Assembly (NCBI GenBank): GCA_049276455.1
Contig: JBASWL010000271.1
Location: 4,106 to 68,105, forward strand
DNA length: 64,000 nt
Source: Georgfuchsia sp049276455
GTDB taxonomy: Bacteria; Pseudomonadota; Gammaproteobacteria; Burkholderiales; Rhodocyclaceae
Direction: 5' to 3'
Part shown: in pieces, positions 1 through 8,637 of the stretch
Layout of the letters: each line of letters begins with the position of its first letter
Numbering within the stretch: position 1 is the stretch's first letter
Translations under genes and position numbers: made by a program
Notes under the pieces: generated by a model
The model's input: only the letters and a program-made list of their open reading frames with translations
Database searches by the model: none
Told to the model about the DNA's origin: nothing

Positions 1-1906
1 GATCAAGGATATTGTTAATGATGGACAGCAGGTGCTGGGCAGATATTTCGATCCTGTCGAGTCGTGCGATCTGCTCAAAGGAGAGATTGCTCCGGCGCAA
101 CAGATAGGTGAGCCCAATGATGGCATTCATGGGCGTACGAATTTCGTGGCTCATGTTGGCGAGGAAGTCACTCTTGGCCCGATTGGCAGCATCCGCAATA
201 GCCCGGGCCGACTCCAGCTCTACCGTCCGTTTGAGTACCTGTTCTTCCAGATTTTGGCGGTAATTGTCGAGTTCTGCGGCAAGGCGCTTCTTCTCCGAAA
301 TGTCCTGCATAATGCCTATGATTGCGGGCCGACCACGGTAACTTGCCATGGAGCTGTGTACACCGACTTCGACGCTCGAACCATCCTTGCGCAGCGCTGT
401 AAAGCTGTAGTCGCAACTACGCTTGTTGCCCGAGAGCAGGTGGTGATTATTCTCCGCAACAGAGCTACGATCCTTCTCGGCAATTAATGGCATGGGATCC
501 TGGCCAATCAACTCGTTCGCCGAAAAATAGCCGCGTATCTCGGCGAAGCGCGGATTGACGTAGGCGAATTTGCCGTCCTGAATGATGTAGATACCGGATA
601 TCGACTGCTCAACCAGGCTGCGGAACTGCTCTTCCGCCGAAAGCAACGCCTCTTCAGACCGCTTGCGTTCTGTGATGTCACGATGGAAGGCATCAATATA
701 ACCGGGATCGTCTGCGGCTATATTGAGGCTGATCTCCAGATCAATGATACGGCCATCTCTACACCGATGCTTGCTTTCAAAAATATCGTGTCCATCTTTA
801 TTGACCGTTTCGATATGCTTTTTCGTATCTTCAATCGATTCCATCACCTCAAAAGCGGAAACCGACATCTGCAATAGTTCATCGACAGAGTATCCGTGCA
901 TTTTGGCGATCGCCGGATTGGCTTCTACTATCCGGCCAGCCTTATCAACCCGCCAATAGGCGTCCATCATGTTGTGGAGTATGCCCTGGTAGCGATTCTT
1001 GTTTCTTACGAGTTCCTCTTCGGCCTGCTTGCGCACGCTAATGTCGCGATGGAAGGCCAGAATCAGAGCTTCGCCGCCTAATTCAAGCAGGCTTGAGGAC
1101 ACCTCCAGCGGAAAAATGTGGCCATCCTTGTGATAGTGCTCCACTTCAAAAGTTAAGTCTTCCCCTGCACAAATTCTTTGTATCCTTTCGGGAACCAGAC
1201 GAGAAGTTTCGGGAGTATCCAGTTCCTTCAGGCTCATGTTCAGCATTTCTTCCACGCTGTAACCGTGCATTCGGGCGAAGGACTCATTGACCTCAACAAG
1301 TTTGCCGCTGGACGATACGACAAAGATTCCTTCACTGGCCCGGTCAAACAGCATCTGGAAGCGATGCTCACGCTCTGTCAGCACAATGTTCACTCGCCGC
1401 AACGCACGCAGCGGCAGGAACAGCAGCGTGGCATACACCCCAACACCGAGCAGCGCGCCCAGCAGCCCAGCGATTAGCGTGCCGAACCACACGGCATGAG
1501 ACGAATGAACAATCTCGACCTGACCTACGACTCGTCCGGAGTCGTAGATAGGAGACGAGCGAGTCAGGTTTGGCCTGGCAGGAATGATGCCAACAGCGAT
1601 GAGGGAATTGCCGACGGCATCAATAACGGTTGCGTGATAGCCGTCCAGCGGTGGAGGCGACAGCAGCACTGCTTCCATGCGCTGTTGCTGGTGGACCCAT
1701 AGACCCGGGTTGGCGGTGACCAGGGAAGTAACGCTTTGTGCTTTGATTTTGGCTATAGTCTCGACGGATTCGACAAGGTTCGAGTACATCATGTTGAAAT
1801 ACGTGATCGGCAAACCGATCCCCACCATCAGGGCGAACGTGATCGCCAACCGTCTTAGAATCTGGGAAAACCTGTCTTCTCTTGACGTGGCCATTGCTGC
1901 GGGCAT
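1..1906 (-). CDS. Membrane PAS-domain sensor histidine kinase (C-terminus cut by window edge)
   Basis: The first 635 residues of a multi-domain sensor kinase are visible, and the gene runs off the left edge. Membrane segments lie near residues 20-40 and 140-166 and enclose a periplasmic loop of about 100 residues. Three PAS domains follow; the first two contain the PAS-type stretch MHGYSVEE(M/L)L and all are separated by RDIS/RDIT..K-type PAC ends. A coiled coil then leads into a DHp domain with H-box SHEIRTPMNAII, so the phospho-accepting His is near residue 587. The H-box type is that of hybrid kinases, but any ATPase or receiver domain lies outside the window. Start: the ATG shares one base with the stop of the upstream binding-protein gene (TGATG), which implies translational coupling. 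The ligand is unknown; the coupled binding protein may be the sensor input. Confidence 0.9.
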   Translation of the reverse strand, partial: MPAAMATSREDRFSQILRRLAITFALMVGIGLPITYFNMMYSNLVESVETIAKIKAQSVTSLVTANPGLWVHQQQRMEAVLLSPPPLDGYHATVIDAVGNSLIAVGIIPARPNLTRSSPIYDSGRVVGQVEIVHSSHAVWFGTLIAGLLGALLGVGVYATLLFLPLRALRRVNIVLTEREHRFQMLFDRASEGIFVVSSSGKLVEVNESFARMHGYSVEEMLNMSLKELDTPETSRLVPERIQRICAGEDLTFEVEHYHKDGHIFPLEVSSSLLELGGEALILAFHRDISVRKQAEEELVRNKNRYQGILHNMMDAYWRVDKAGRIVEANPAIAKMHGYSVDELLQMSVSAFEVMESIEDTKKHIETVNKDGHDIFESKHRCRDGRIIDLEISLNIAADDPGYIDAFHRDITERKRSEEALLSAEEQFRSLVEQSISGIYIIQDGKFAYVNPRFAEIRGYFSANELIGQDPMPLIAEKDRSSVAENNHHLLSGNKRSCDYSFTALRKDGSSVEVGVHSSMASYRGRPAIIGIMQDISEKKRLAAELDNYRQNLEEQVLKRTVELESARAIADAANRAKSDFLANMSHEIRTPMNAIIGLTYLLRRSNLSFEQIARLDRIEISAQHLLSIINNILD

Positions 1907-2778
1907 CAGGGAATCCACTGTCCGTTGCGGGCGAGAATTTTTTGTCCGGCCGGGGACTGCACAAAGGCGATGAAGCGTTCAACAGCCGGGGAGCGCTGAG
2001 CGCCGGTCACGAAGAACAGGCGCTTGTAATAAGGATAGGCGCCCGACGCGCCGTTCTGCGCGGTGGGCTCCCGGCCATTGAATTTCAGCGCCCGTAGCGC
2101 GCGCTTCTCGGACAGGATCAGGGCGAGCGTACTCGGCCCGATCACACCGGGGATCCTTTCCAGATCGTCGGCGGCATCCTGATCGTTCACCGAAGAACGC
2201 ACACCGGCGCGTGTTTGCGCAACCGAATAAGCACTATCGATCTCGGGTGAAAGGCTCCTGACGATAGCGGTATCGATGTCACTGGACGGGCGCAGCACAA
2301 TGCGAACTGGCGTGCCGTCCGGCCACGTCACCTTCTTGCCGGCGTAGATGGCGGCCAGTTCGGCGGAACCGATCGCGGTGACTTGGGACTTGGTGGAAAC
2401 CGCGAACACGAACGGCGTGCGCGCATATTCCGTTTCCACGGCGCCAAGCTTGCGCTCACTTTCGTTCAGCGGGCGCGAGGTCACCGCGAGTCCGATTGCC
2501 CCATCAATGACGGCCTTGACGCCGCCGCCGCTGCCAAGACTGGGCATGATCTTGATGCGGACATCCTGATTCGCGACCGTGAATTCGTTGCCGAGCAGCC
2601 GCATGGTGCCCAGTGCGGCGCCAGTGCCACCAATTATTAATTCTTCCGCAGCGGCACAACCAAAAAATCCGGGCAACAACAAAAAAACGATTGCGTACAC
2701 TCGTCCAAGCCGCGATGTATCACCCTGTTTGCGTACTCGTTTCATTATTGGTGAAACATAGCATACCTTGCTGCTCAT
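1906..2778 (-). CDS. PstS-like periplasmic substrate-binding protein
   Basis: A 290-aa protein of the PBP-like type 2 fold seen in phosphate-binding proteins. A hydrophobic export segment lies near residues 25-45 and ends at a possible Cys/Ala cleavage region (FFGCAAAEE). The mature part begins LIIGGTGAALGTMRLL, typical of this family, and contains GSGGGVKAVIDGAIGLAVTS and a C-terminal VERFIAFVQSPAGQKIL helix, the usual PstS-like end. No ABC permease or ATPase gene is adjacent. Instead, the stop overlaps the start of the membrane sensor kinase by one base, so the protein may act as a periplasmic sensor subunit rather than a transporter part (inference). A shorter start at residue 12 is possible. 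Which anion or small molecule it binds cannot be told from sequence. Confidence 0.8.
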   Translation of the reverse strand: MSSKVCYVSPIMKRVRKQGDTSRLGRVYAIVFLLLPGFFGCAAAEELIIGGTGAALGTMRLLGNEFTVANQDVRIKIMPSLGSGGGVKAVIDGAIGLAVTSRPLNESERKLGAVETEYARTPFVFAVSTKSQVTAIGSAELAAIYAGKKVTWPDGTPVRIVLRPSSDIDTAIVRSLSPEIDSAYSVAQTRAGVRSSVNDQDAADDLERIPGVIGPSTLALILSEKRALRALKFNGREPTAQNGASGAYPYYKRLFFVTGAQRSPAVERFIAFVQSPAGQKILARNGQWIP

Positions 2779-3375
2779 CAGACTCTTAACCTTGCATAGG
2801 GTGAATACGATCTGGCATTGACTTCGCTTGAGATATCACCAGTATCAAAGCGTTAATTTGCCCGCCCGAACACGGCCTTCCGCGATCTCGAAGTCAGTTG
2901 CGCTATCGCTGTGCCGGCGTACTCCCCTACGCCATGATATCCATGCGCATCAAGCCGGAACAATGTTTATCGTGCCATTTCCCTCGCCGGCGCATCTCAT
3001 TGACGCCGCCGGTCCAATCGCTTCTTGTTGGCATGGAAAACACGATTGCGGTTGCCATGCGCTACCGTACGCCCCCCCATTCCAAGGGAACTACTACGTT
3101 GTATCGGCGCGGCGCAGCTAAACTTTAGGCCGCCTCTGGTTGAATTACATAAACCGCGTGTCGCCATACGCAAGCTGCGTGAATAGTCGGCTTTTATTGG
3201 GGGGGGAATTGCCGGAGTTGGCAAAATGTAAAGGGCTGCACGGCTATAGAGTCTGCGTTATCATTCAGATGGCGGAAATCACAAAAGCGGAAGTGGTCGC
3301 GGACACAGGGAAAATCCTTTTTTATTGGAGTCCTCTTGAGTGCTGGCAGCCTATAGACGGACTAATCTGATTTAG
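2779..3375. other. Intergenic region with divergent promoters expected
   Basis: About 600 bases between the divergently transcribed binding-protein gene and the response-regulator gene. The ORFs here are short, overlapping and lack recognisable protein features or convincing ribosome binding sites. Both flanking transcription units must start here, but I found no confident promoter match. Short G and C runs occur near 3072 and 3199. I see no repeat or RNA gene. Confidence 0.5.
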
Positions 3376-4068
3376 ATGGATAACATGGCTGAAGTGTCAA
3401 AAATAAAGGTGTTGCTGGTAGATGATCATGCAATCATGCGCTACGGGCTGCGGCAGATACTCTCTGATACCGAAGACATGATAGTTGCGGGTGAAGCGGA
3501 AAATTCGGAGCAGGCCATACGTCTGGTGCGTGAGCAGGAATTCGACGTAGTCGTACTTGACATTACGCTGCCGGATCGCAGCGGCATGGATACTCTGAAA
3601 CTGATCAAGCGCGACCATCCCAAACTCGCGGTGCTGATGCTCACGATGCACGGTGAGAAAGAGTTCGGCGTGCGTGCGCTCAAGGCCGGCGCATCGGGCT
3701 ACCTGACCAAAAACAGCGTCGCCGAACAACTGGTCAAGGCTGTGCGCAAGATTGCCAAGGGGAAAAAATACATTGGCCCGACACTGGCGGAGGAACTGGC
3801 GAATTCCTTCGGTACAGAAACCGACCAGCCGTTGCACGAAACACTCTCGGATCGCGAATATCAAATCCTCTGCATGATTGCTTCAGGCACCTCTCTTTCG
3901 GAAATGGCCGCCAGGCTCTCCATCAGTCCCAAGACAATCAGCGTGTACCGGGCGCGAGTCATGGCCAAAATGAAGTTTCGTAATAACACTGAGATCACCC
4001 ATTACGCCATCAAGCACCAACTGGTGCAACTGGGTTTCCACGCACCGACATCCAAGTCATCCCTCTAG
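3376..4068 (+). CDS. NarL/FixJ-family response regulator
   Basis: A 230-aa two-domain regulator. The receiver domain has the acidic pair LLVDDHAIM, phospho-acceptor Asp near residue 62 (LDITLPDRSG), a Thr in LMLTMHG and a Lys in GYLTKNS. The C-terminal LuxR-type HTH starts at LSDREYQILCMIASGTS and contains the recognition region SISPKTISVYRARVMAKM. It is probably a DNA-binding transcription factor activated by a kinase; the histidine kinase at the left edge is the nearest candidate but is transcribed divergently, so the pairing is unproven. A start four residues later (ATG at 3385) is equally possible, because neither has a strong ribosome binding site. Confidence 0.9.
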   Translation: MDNMAEVSKIKVLLVDDHAIMRYGLRQILSDTEDMIVAGEAENSEQAIRLVREQEFDVVVLDITLPDRSGMDTLKLIKRDHPKLAVLMLTMHGEKEFGVRALKAGASGYLTKNSVAEQLVKAVRKIAKGKKYIGPTLAEELANSFGTETDQPLHETLSDREYQILCMIASGTSLSEMAARLSISPKTISVYRARVMAKMKFRNNTEITHYAIKHQLVQLGFHAPTSKSSL

Positions 4069-4449
4069 TGATTAGTGTTGCAAGAAAATAGAGGCTTATA
4101 AGTCCCGAGTTTGTCGTCCCCGCGCAGGCGGGGACCCGGTGACTTTGCAGTAAAGACACTGGATTCCCGCCTGCGCGGGAATGACGGGGTTTTATTGGGT
4201 GTACCGTCAAGATTGCAACAATGCACCAGTAGCGCTGGAGACAGGGGCGCACGAGGTTGCCAGACGGAACGGTTTTTGCAAGAGTCACGCAATAAAATCC
4301 GTCCCATTTATTCTTGTGATCATCCTCAAGAATCTGTCAAATCGACCGATAAGTTGCACTGTACTGGGTGCAAATGTGGCCTCCCGGGTAGACCGCGAAT
4401 GTCGCAACTGGGTCAACGCCCCCCGCAGTGACTGCCACTATTGCTCGCC
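4069..4449. other. Intergenic region carrying a palindromic repeat
   Basis: A stretch of 381 bases between the response regulator and the first GGDEF gene. It holds the REP-like element listed separately. The rest, about 4190-4449, has short ORFs on both strands with no recognisable features. A promoter for the GGDEF gene is expected here but none stands out. Confidence 0.5.
4112..4187. repeat. REP-like inverted repeat element
   Basis: Two GC-rich hairpin arms in inverted orientation flank about 25 bases. The left arm is CGTCCCCGCGCAGGCGGGGA (from 4115) and the right arm is ATTCCCGCCTGCGCGGGAAT (from 4163), with CCGGT and ACTGG as further matching ends. Each arm is itself a palindrome, and the right arm is an imperfect reverse complement of the left. 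This is the shape of repetitive extragenic palindromes common in proteobacteria. It lies just after the response-regulator stop and could form a transcript-end hairpin. Confidence 0.7.
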
Positions 4450-6183
4450 ATGAAAAACAACATTCGGACAGGAATGATGACTGCTGCGGTAGCAAATCAG
4501 GATATCTCGTTCGGAGACGCGACCGAAGCGGCTCGCAACACCTTGCGCCAACTCGCATCGAAAAGGATGGCGCCAACGCCGGAGAACTATCGTCAGATTT
4601 ACCTTGAAATAATAGGCATGGAGGATAGCGCCGCGCCCTCCTCGTCTCCACAGCCGGAAAAGATCGCGTGGGGCTCAGTTATCGCTGATCTAATCAAACA
4701 ACTGGAAGCCAGGCAAGTGGGCTGGACTATTGCAAGAAAGCGCGAAAGTCTGGAGCGGGTACTTGCCACTTCCAACCCGGTCATCCTTAGCAACCGCATC
4801 AAATCCTTGATCCAGAGCTGGTCCAGGTCGGCGCCCGCAGCTAACGCATTGGATATGGCGGTTGACTGCGTTGCCCCATCCACAGTACCTGCATCGAGAG
4901 AGGCAAGCCCGCAGGAAGCAATCCACCCGGCAATGCCGCCGCTCGATGTTGCCTGCGAAAATGAACTGGTCACATCCCTGCGCGAATGGTTCGCGGACAT
5001 ACTCGAATCCGTCATCGCGGTACAGCTTGAACCCGATAAGGCTCTTCTGGCGCAGGCAAACTCGCTCGCCGCGCGCATTCGTCAACTGGATGACGGGAGC
5101 AAGCTGGCCAAACTCTCACTCGACCTTCAGAAATTCAAGGTACGCGTCGACAAGCGCTTGAGAAACAATACAGGCCTGCGTGATGGCGTTCTGAGTCTGC
5201 TGAGCCTTTTGCTGGACAATATCCACGAGTTGGTCGTTGACGATCATTGGCTGCGCGGCCAAATGGAACTGGTGCGCCGGGTACTCATTGATCCGAACGA
5301 CATCCACCTGATTGAGGAAGCAGAGCGCCTTCTCAAGGAGGTAGTCTTCAAACAGCGGATGCTGAAGAGCAGTTTGAATGACGCAAAGTCCACTTTCAAG
5401 GACATGGTGTCGCACTTCATTGATCAGTTGAGCGATATGTCACGCAATACCGGCGCCTATCACGACAAGCTGGATCATTATTCTCAAGTCATTCGCGATA
5501 CCGACGACATCACCACGCTCAATACCGTGCTCGAAGAACTCCGGCATGAGACGCAGCGGATACAACTGGATACCCAGCGCTCACGCGAGGCAATTCTCAG
5601 CGTCAGTACGCGCGCGGAAGAGGCCGACTTGAGAATTCGCCATCTGGAAGCGGAACTTGTTCATGCCAGCGAACTGGTGCGCGAGGACCAGCTTACCGGC
5701 GTGCTCAATCGGCGCGGACTCGACGATGCCTTTGAGCGCGAACTTTCGCGCAGTGATCGCAACCAGAGTCCCTTGTGTATTGCCTTGCTGGATCTGGATA
5801 ATTTCAAGCGGATCAATGATGCCCATGGACACCAGGCAGGCGACCGGGCGCTGGTGCATATGGTCGGAATGGTCAAGGCAACGGTGCGGCCCCATGACAT
5901 CATTGCCCGCTATGGCGGCGAGGAGTTTCTGATTCTGCTGCCCGACACCCAGATAGAAGAGGCCGAGAATGTCATCAAACGGTTGCAGCGCAGCCTTACC
6001 AAGCACTTCTTCCTCAACAACAACGAGCGCCTGCTGATCACTTTCAGCGCCGGCGTCGCCTTGCAACGCTCTGGCGAAACGAGAGATTCCCTCGTGGGCC
6101 GGGCAGATGATGCGCTCTACGAAGCCAAAAGGGCCGGCAAGAACCGCGTACTTACCGCCCCTCTCATCGATCCAACGGCATAA
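4450..6183 (+). CDS. Diguanylate cyclase with long N-terminal region
   Basis: A 577-aa predicted cytoplasmic protein that should make c-di-GMP from two GTP. The N-terminal region contains LASKRMAPTPENYRQIY, a stretch seen in a group of beta- and gammaproteobacterial cyclases. A helical, coiled-coil-like middle follows, then a GGDEF domain from about residue 415 (EDQLTGVLNRRGLDDAF). The active site is intact as GGEEF, and an RxxD inhibitory site (RPHD) sits five residues before it, so product feedback is expected. No membrane segment or known sensor domain is visible. The start is uncertain: a TTG at 4441 and ATGs at 4474 and 4477 are in frame. It is followed closely by a second GGDEF gene. 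Confidence 0.88.
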   Translation: MKNNIRTGMMTAAVANQDISFGDATEAARNTLRQLASKRMAPTPENYRQIYLEIIGMEDSAAPSSSPQPEKIAWGSVIADLIKQLEARQVGWTIARKRESLERVLATSNPVILSNRIKSLIQSWSRSAPAANALDMAVDCVAPSTVPASREASPQEAIHPAMPPLDVACENELVTSLREWFADILESVIAVQLEPDKALLAQANSLAARIRQLDDGSKLAKLSLDLQKFKVRVDKRLRNNTGLRDGVLSLLSLLLDNIHELVVDDHWLRGQMELVRRVLIDPNDIHLIEEAERLLKEVVFKQRMLKSSLNDAKSTFKDMVSHFIDQLSDMSRNTGAYHDKLDHYSQVIRDTDDITTLNTVLEELRHETQRIQLDTQRSREAILSVSTRAEEADLRIRHLEAELVHASELVREDQLTGVLNRRGLDDAFERELSRSDRNQSPLCIALLDLDNFKRINDAHGHQAGDRALVHMVGMVKATVRPHDIIARYGGEEFLILLPDTQIEEAENVIKRLQRSLTKHFFLNNNERLLITFSAGVALQRSGETRDSLVGRADDALYEAKRAGKNRVLTAPLIDPTA

Positions 6184-6361
6184 GCCACAGCCGGACAGGG
6201 AATATTCGGGGGACGATTCCGAACCAAGAACTGAGCTGGGGATATACGTTCTTATTCAGGGACGGCAAGGCGCGACAGTTGGTATCTTGCGAACACTGGC
6301 TCTGATTCGATTCCAGATAACGCCAGTTCTGGCCAATCAGGCCTACGTACCTGGGGGAGTC

Positions 6362-7153
6362 ATGGAAACCGCAAAACGCAAACTGTCCGCAAAAGTCCTC
6401 AAAATGCCTGCTCGCGCCATGGCCGTGCCTGCCGACGCACACGGCGAAACTGACCCATCCTCCTACTACGGTCACATCATCGAATACGCGCAAAGAATCC
6501 GCATGACCCACGACACGGGGGAAATCATCCGCATTCTGGACGAAGCACTTAAGGAAACTCGCAGCCTGCATGCTCTGGATGAGCTTGACATGGCACGCAG
6601 ACAGGTCGCTGATGCCGAACGCAAGATATCAACCCTGAAAGCCGAGCTGGAAGAAGTCAGCGGCTTGCTGCGCGAGGATCCGCTGACCGGCGCGCTCAAT
6701 CGTCGTGGTCTGGAGGACATCTACACGCGAGATGCTGCCCGTTGCGATCGCCGCAGCATCGCTCTGTGCCTGGTGCTGCTCGACCTGGACAATTTCAAGA
6801 TACTCAACGACACCCATGGTCATCCGGCTGGCGATGCGGCGTTGATCGGGCTTACCCAATTGGCGCGCGCCACTTTGCGCCCCACTGACTCCATCGCGCG
6901 AATCGGCGGAGAAGAGTTCGTACTGTTGTTGCCGGATACCGATCTGGATGCCGCCCTGGCGGCGACCAACCGGCTGGCAGCCGCTTTGGCTAACGCGCGC
7001 TTGCTGTATGCCAGCGCGGAAATCAAAATTTCATTCAGTGCCGGAATCGCCCTGCGCAATTCCGAGGAAGCCTTGCTCTCCATGCTGTGCCGCGCCGACG
7101 ATGCGCTGTACAAGGCAAAACACGCCGGGAAAAACCGCGCCGAAATCGCATAG
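6362..7153 (+). CDS. Diguanylate cyclase, smaller paralogue
   Basis: A 263-aa GGDEF protein downstream of the larger one and clearly related to it (EDPLTGALNRRGLEDIY, LLDLDNFK, GGEEF, DALYKAKHAGKNR). The active site GGEEF and the I-site RPTD five residues upstream are both present, so an active, feedback-inhibited cyclase is expected. The short N-terminal part is helical with no recognised sensor domain. The start was chosen at the ATG preceded by GGGGGAG, a good ribosome binding site; the open frame continues upstream to 6107 but would overlap the previous gene. It lies directly upstream of the flagellin promoter. Confidence 0.9.
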   Translation: METAKRKLSAKVLKMPARAMAVPADAHGETDPSSYYGHIIEYAQRIRMTHDTGEIIRILDEALKETRSLHALDELDMARRQVADAERKISTLKAELEEVSGLLREDPLTGALNRRGLEDIYTRDAARCDRRSIALCLVLLDLDNFKILNDTHGHPAGDAALIGLTQLARATLRPTDSIARIGGEEFVLLLPDTDLDAALAATNRLAAALANARLLYASAEIKISFSAGIALRNSEEALLSMLCRADDALYKAKHAGKNRAEIA

Positions 7154-7219
7154 AGCTAAAGCACTGCAATACGGGGGGCGCCCGCGCTCCGTCGCTTCAC
7201 TTCCTGCTTCTTGACATTC

Positions 7220-7252
7220 GAATAGCTTCCCTTGCGGCAGGAAAAGCTATTC
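7220..7252 (+). terminator. Stem-loop after the GGDEF genes
   Basis: A perfect 9-bp inverted repeat, GAATAGCTT (7220-7228) and AAGCTATTC (7244-7252), with a 15-base loop, placed after the second GGDEF gene and just upstream of the fliC promoter. The following bases TTGTCT are only weakly U-rich, so termination strength is uncertain. Confidence 0.45.
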
Positions 7253-7257
7253 TTGTC

Positions 7258-7284
7258 TAAACTTTCCCGCTGAATCTCCGATAA
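7258..7284 (+). promoter_or_regulatory. FliA (sigma-28) promoter of fliC
   Basis: The sequence is TAAA (7258-7261), 15 bases, then TCCGATAA (7277-7284). The FliA consensus is TAAA, 15 bases, GCCGATAA, so this is a near-perfect match. It lies 108 bases before the fliC start codon, which leaves a leader of roughly 100 nt. Confidence 0.9.
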
Positions 7285-7391
7285 CCAAGACAACGGCGGT
7301 TTCTGCTCTCAAAACGAGTGGTGACCTAAGTTGCCGGCACCTTTGCCGGAAACCTGAAACCACTTTTTGTTTTTAGCCAAAGGAGATTCAC

Positions 7392-8573
7392 ATGTCTTCA
7401 ATGATCAATACCAACATCAATTCGCTGGTCGCACAGAACAGTTTGCAAGCATCTCAGAATTCCCTGGCCACCGCCATGCAGCGTCTGTCTTCAGGCCTGC
7501 GCATCAACAGCGCCAAGGACGACGCCGCCGGACTCGCGGTATCAACCTTGATGAACGCGCAAGTGCTAAGCATTAACCAGGCCGTGCGCAACGCCAACGA
7601 CGGCATATCCATGCTGCAAACGGCTGAAGGTGGCATGCAGGAACAGCAAACCATGCTGCAACGGATGCGCGAGCTGGCGGTGCAGGCCTCGAGCGACACC
7701 ATTGACGATACCGATCGCGGCTACATCAACACCGAACTGCAGGCCCTGAAGGATGAAATCAACAGCGTCGCTACGCGTACCGTGTTCAATGGTCAGTCTC
7801 TGCTGACCGGCGCTTTGCAAACCACCCAGTCAGGCGGTACGGCTGTCGTGGGTCTATCGCTGGCCACGACGCATGTAGCGACCGTCTCTTCAATCTCCGT
7901 GGCAGGCGCCAAGGCTGACACCTTCACCCTCAGCAGCGGTGGTGCTGGCACGATCACATTGACGCGCAGCAGCGACAACGCGGCACAAACTGTCGCAGTG
8001 GCTGCCATAGCCGACGGGGGCAGTGCTTCATATGACTTCTCCACTCTCGGCGTCAAGATCTCGGTGCAAAACACGACCGGCGCTGTCAAGGCCGCTGCCG
8101 ACCTCATCACCGACCTTTCCGCGAAAACTGTCATCACGACTGGCGGCGGCAGCGCTGCTTCGATCCAGGTCGGCGCGAATGCAGCCGATACCATGTCGAT
8201 TTCGTTCAGCGACACGCAGATCTCGGCTACAAACAACGCAGGTTTGGATGGTGCCTTGACAACTTTTGACGGCTCAAGCACCAGCACCAATGCCCAGGCT
8301 CTGCTCACCCAGATCGACTCTGCCCTGGCCAACATCAGCGGCCAGCGCTCCGACCTCGGCGCCAACATGAATCGCCTTGGCCACACCGTTTCCAATCTGC
8401 AGGCCACCAGCACCAATCTCTCGGCCGCCCAATCGCGTATCACCGATGCCGATTTCGCAGCGGAAACCGCGTCGCTGACCCGTGCCAACATCCTGCAACA
8501 AGCGGGTACGGCAATGCTGGCGCAAGCCAACTCGCAACCCAACGGCGTGATGGCGCTTCTGCAACGCCTGTAA
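7392..8573 (+). CDS. fliC: Flagellin
   Basis: A 393-aa filament subunit, exported by the flagellar type III system. The conserved N-terminal D0/D1 domain starts MSSMINTNINSLVAQNSL and includes RLSSGLRINSAKDDAAGL and LQRMRELAVQAS, the region recognised by TLR5 in enteric flagellins. The C-terminal D1/D0 part ends with RANILQQAGTAMLAQANS and the expected hydrophobic tail VMALLQRL. The middle (about residues 150-290) is Ala/Thr/Ser-rich and variable, as usual for the exposed D2/D3 part. A strong ribosome binding site, AAAGGAG, precedes the ATG. It is a single copy, driven by a FliA promoter and followed by a strong hairpin before flaG. Confidence 0.98.
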   Translation: MSSMINTNINSLVAQNSLQASQNSLATAMQRLSSGLRINSAKDDAAGLAVSTLMNAQVLSINQAVRNANDGISMLQTAEGGMQEQQTMLQRMRELAVQASSDTIDDTDRGYINTELQALKDEINSVATRTVFNGQSLLTGALQTTQSGGTAVVGLSLATTHVATVSSISVAGAKADTFTLSSGGAGTITLTRSSDNAAQTVAVAAIADGGSASYDFSTLGVKISVQNTTGAVKAAADLITDLSAKTVITTGGGSAASIQVGANAADTMSISFSDTQISATNNAGLDGALTTFDGSSTSTNAQALLTQIDSALANISGQRSDLGANMNRLGHTVSNLQATSTNLSAAQSRITDADFAAETASLTRANILQQAGTAMLAQANSQPNGVMALLQRL

Positions 8574-8584
8574 TCGAGAGCCCC

Positions 8585-8616
8585 TCAATCAGGCCGGAGT
8601 AAACCGGCCTGATTGA
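8585..8616 (+). terminator. Strong hairpin between fliC and flaG
   Basis: A perfect 13-bp stem, TCAATCAGGCCGG / CCGGCCTGATTGA, with loop AGTAAA, begins 12 bases after the fliC stop. No run of T follows, so it may end or protect the fliC message (attenuation or stability) rather than act as a complete terminator. Confidence 0.6.
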
Positions 8617-8637
8617 TCGAAATCTAGAGGTAAGAAA

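Noticed and set aside
2828..3370. Several 60-97 codon ORFs between the binding protein and the response regulator
   Set aside because: They overlap one another on both strands and show no start signals or domains.
7793..8542. A 249-codon open frame antisense to fliC
   Set aside because: It is the reverse-strand shadow of the GC-rich, Ala/Ser-rich flagellin gene; it has no domain or ribosome binding site.
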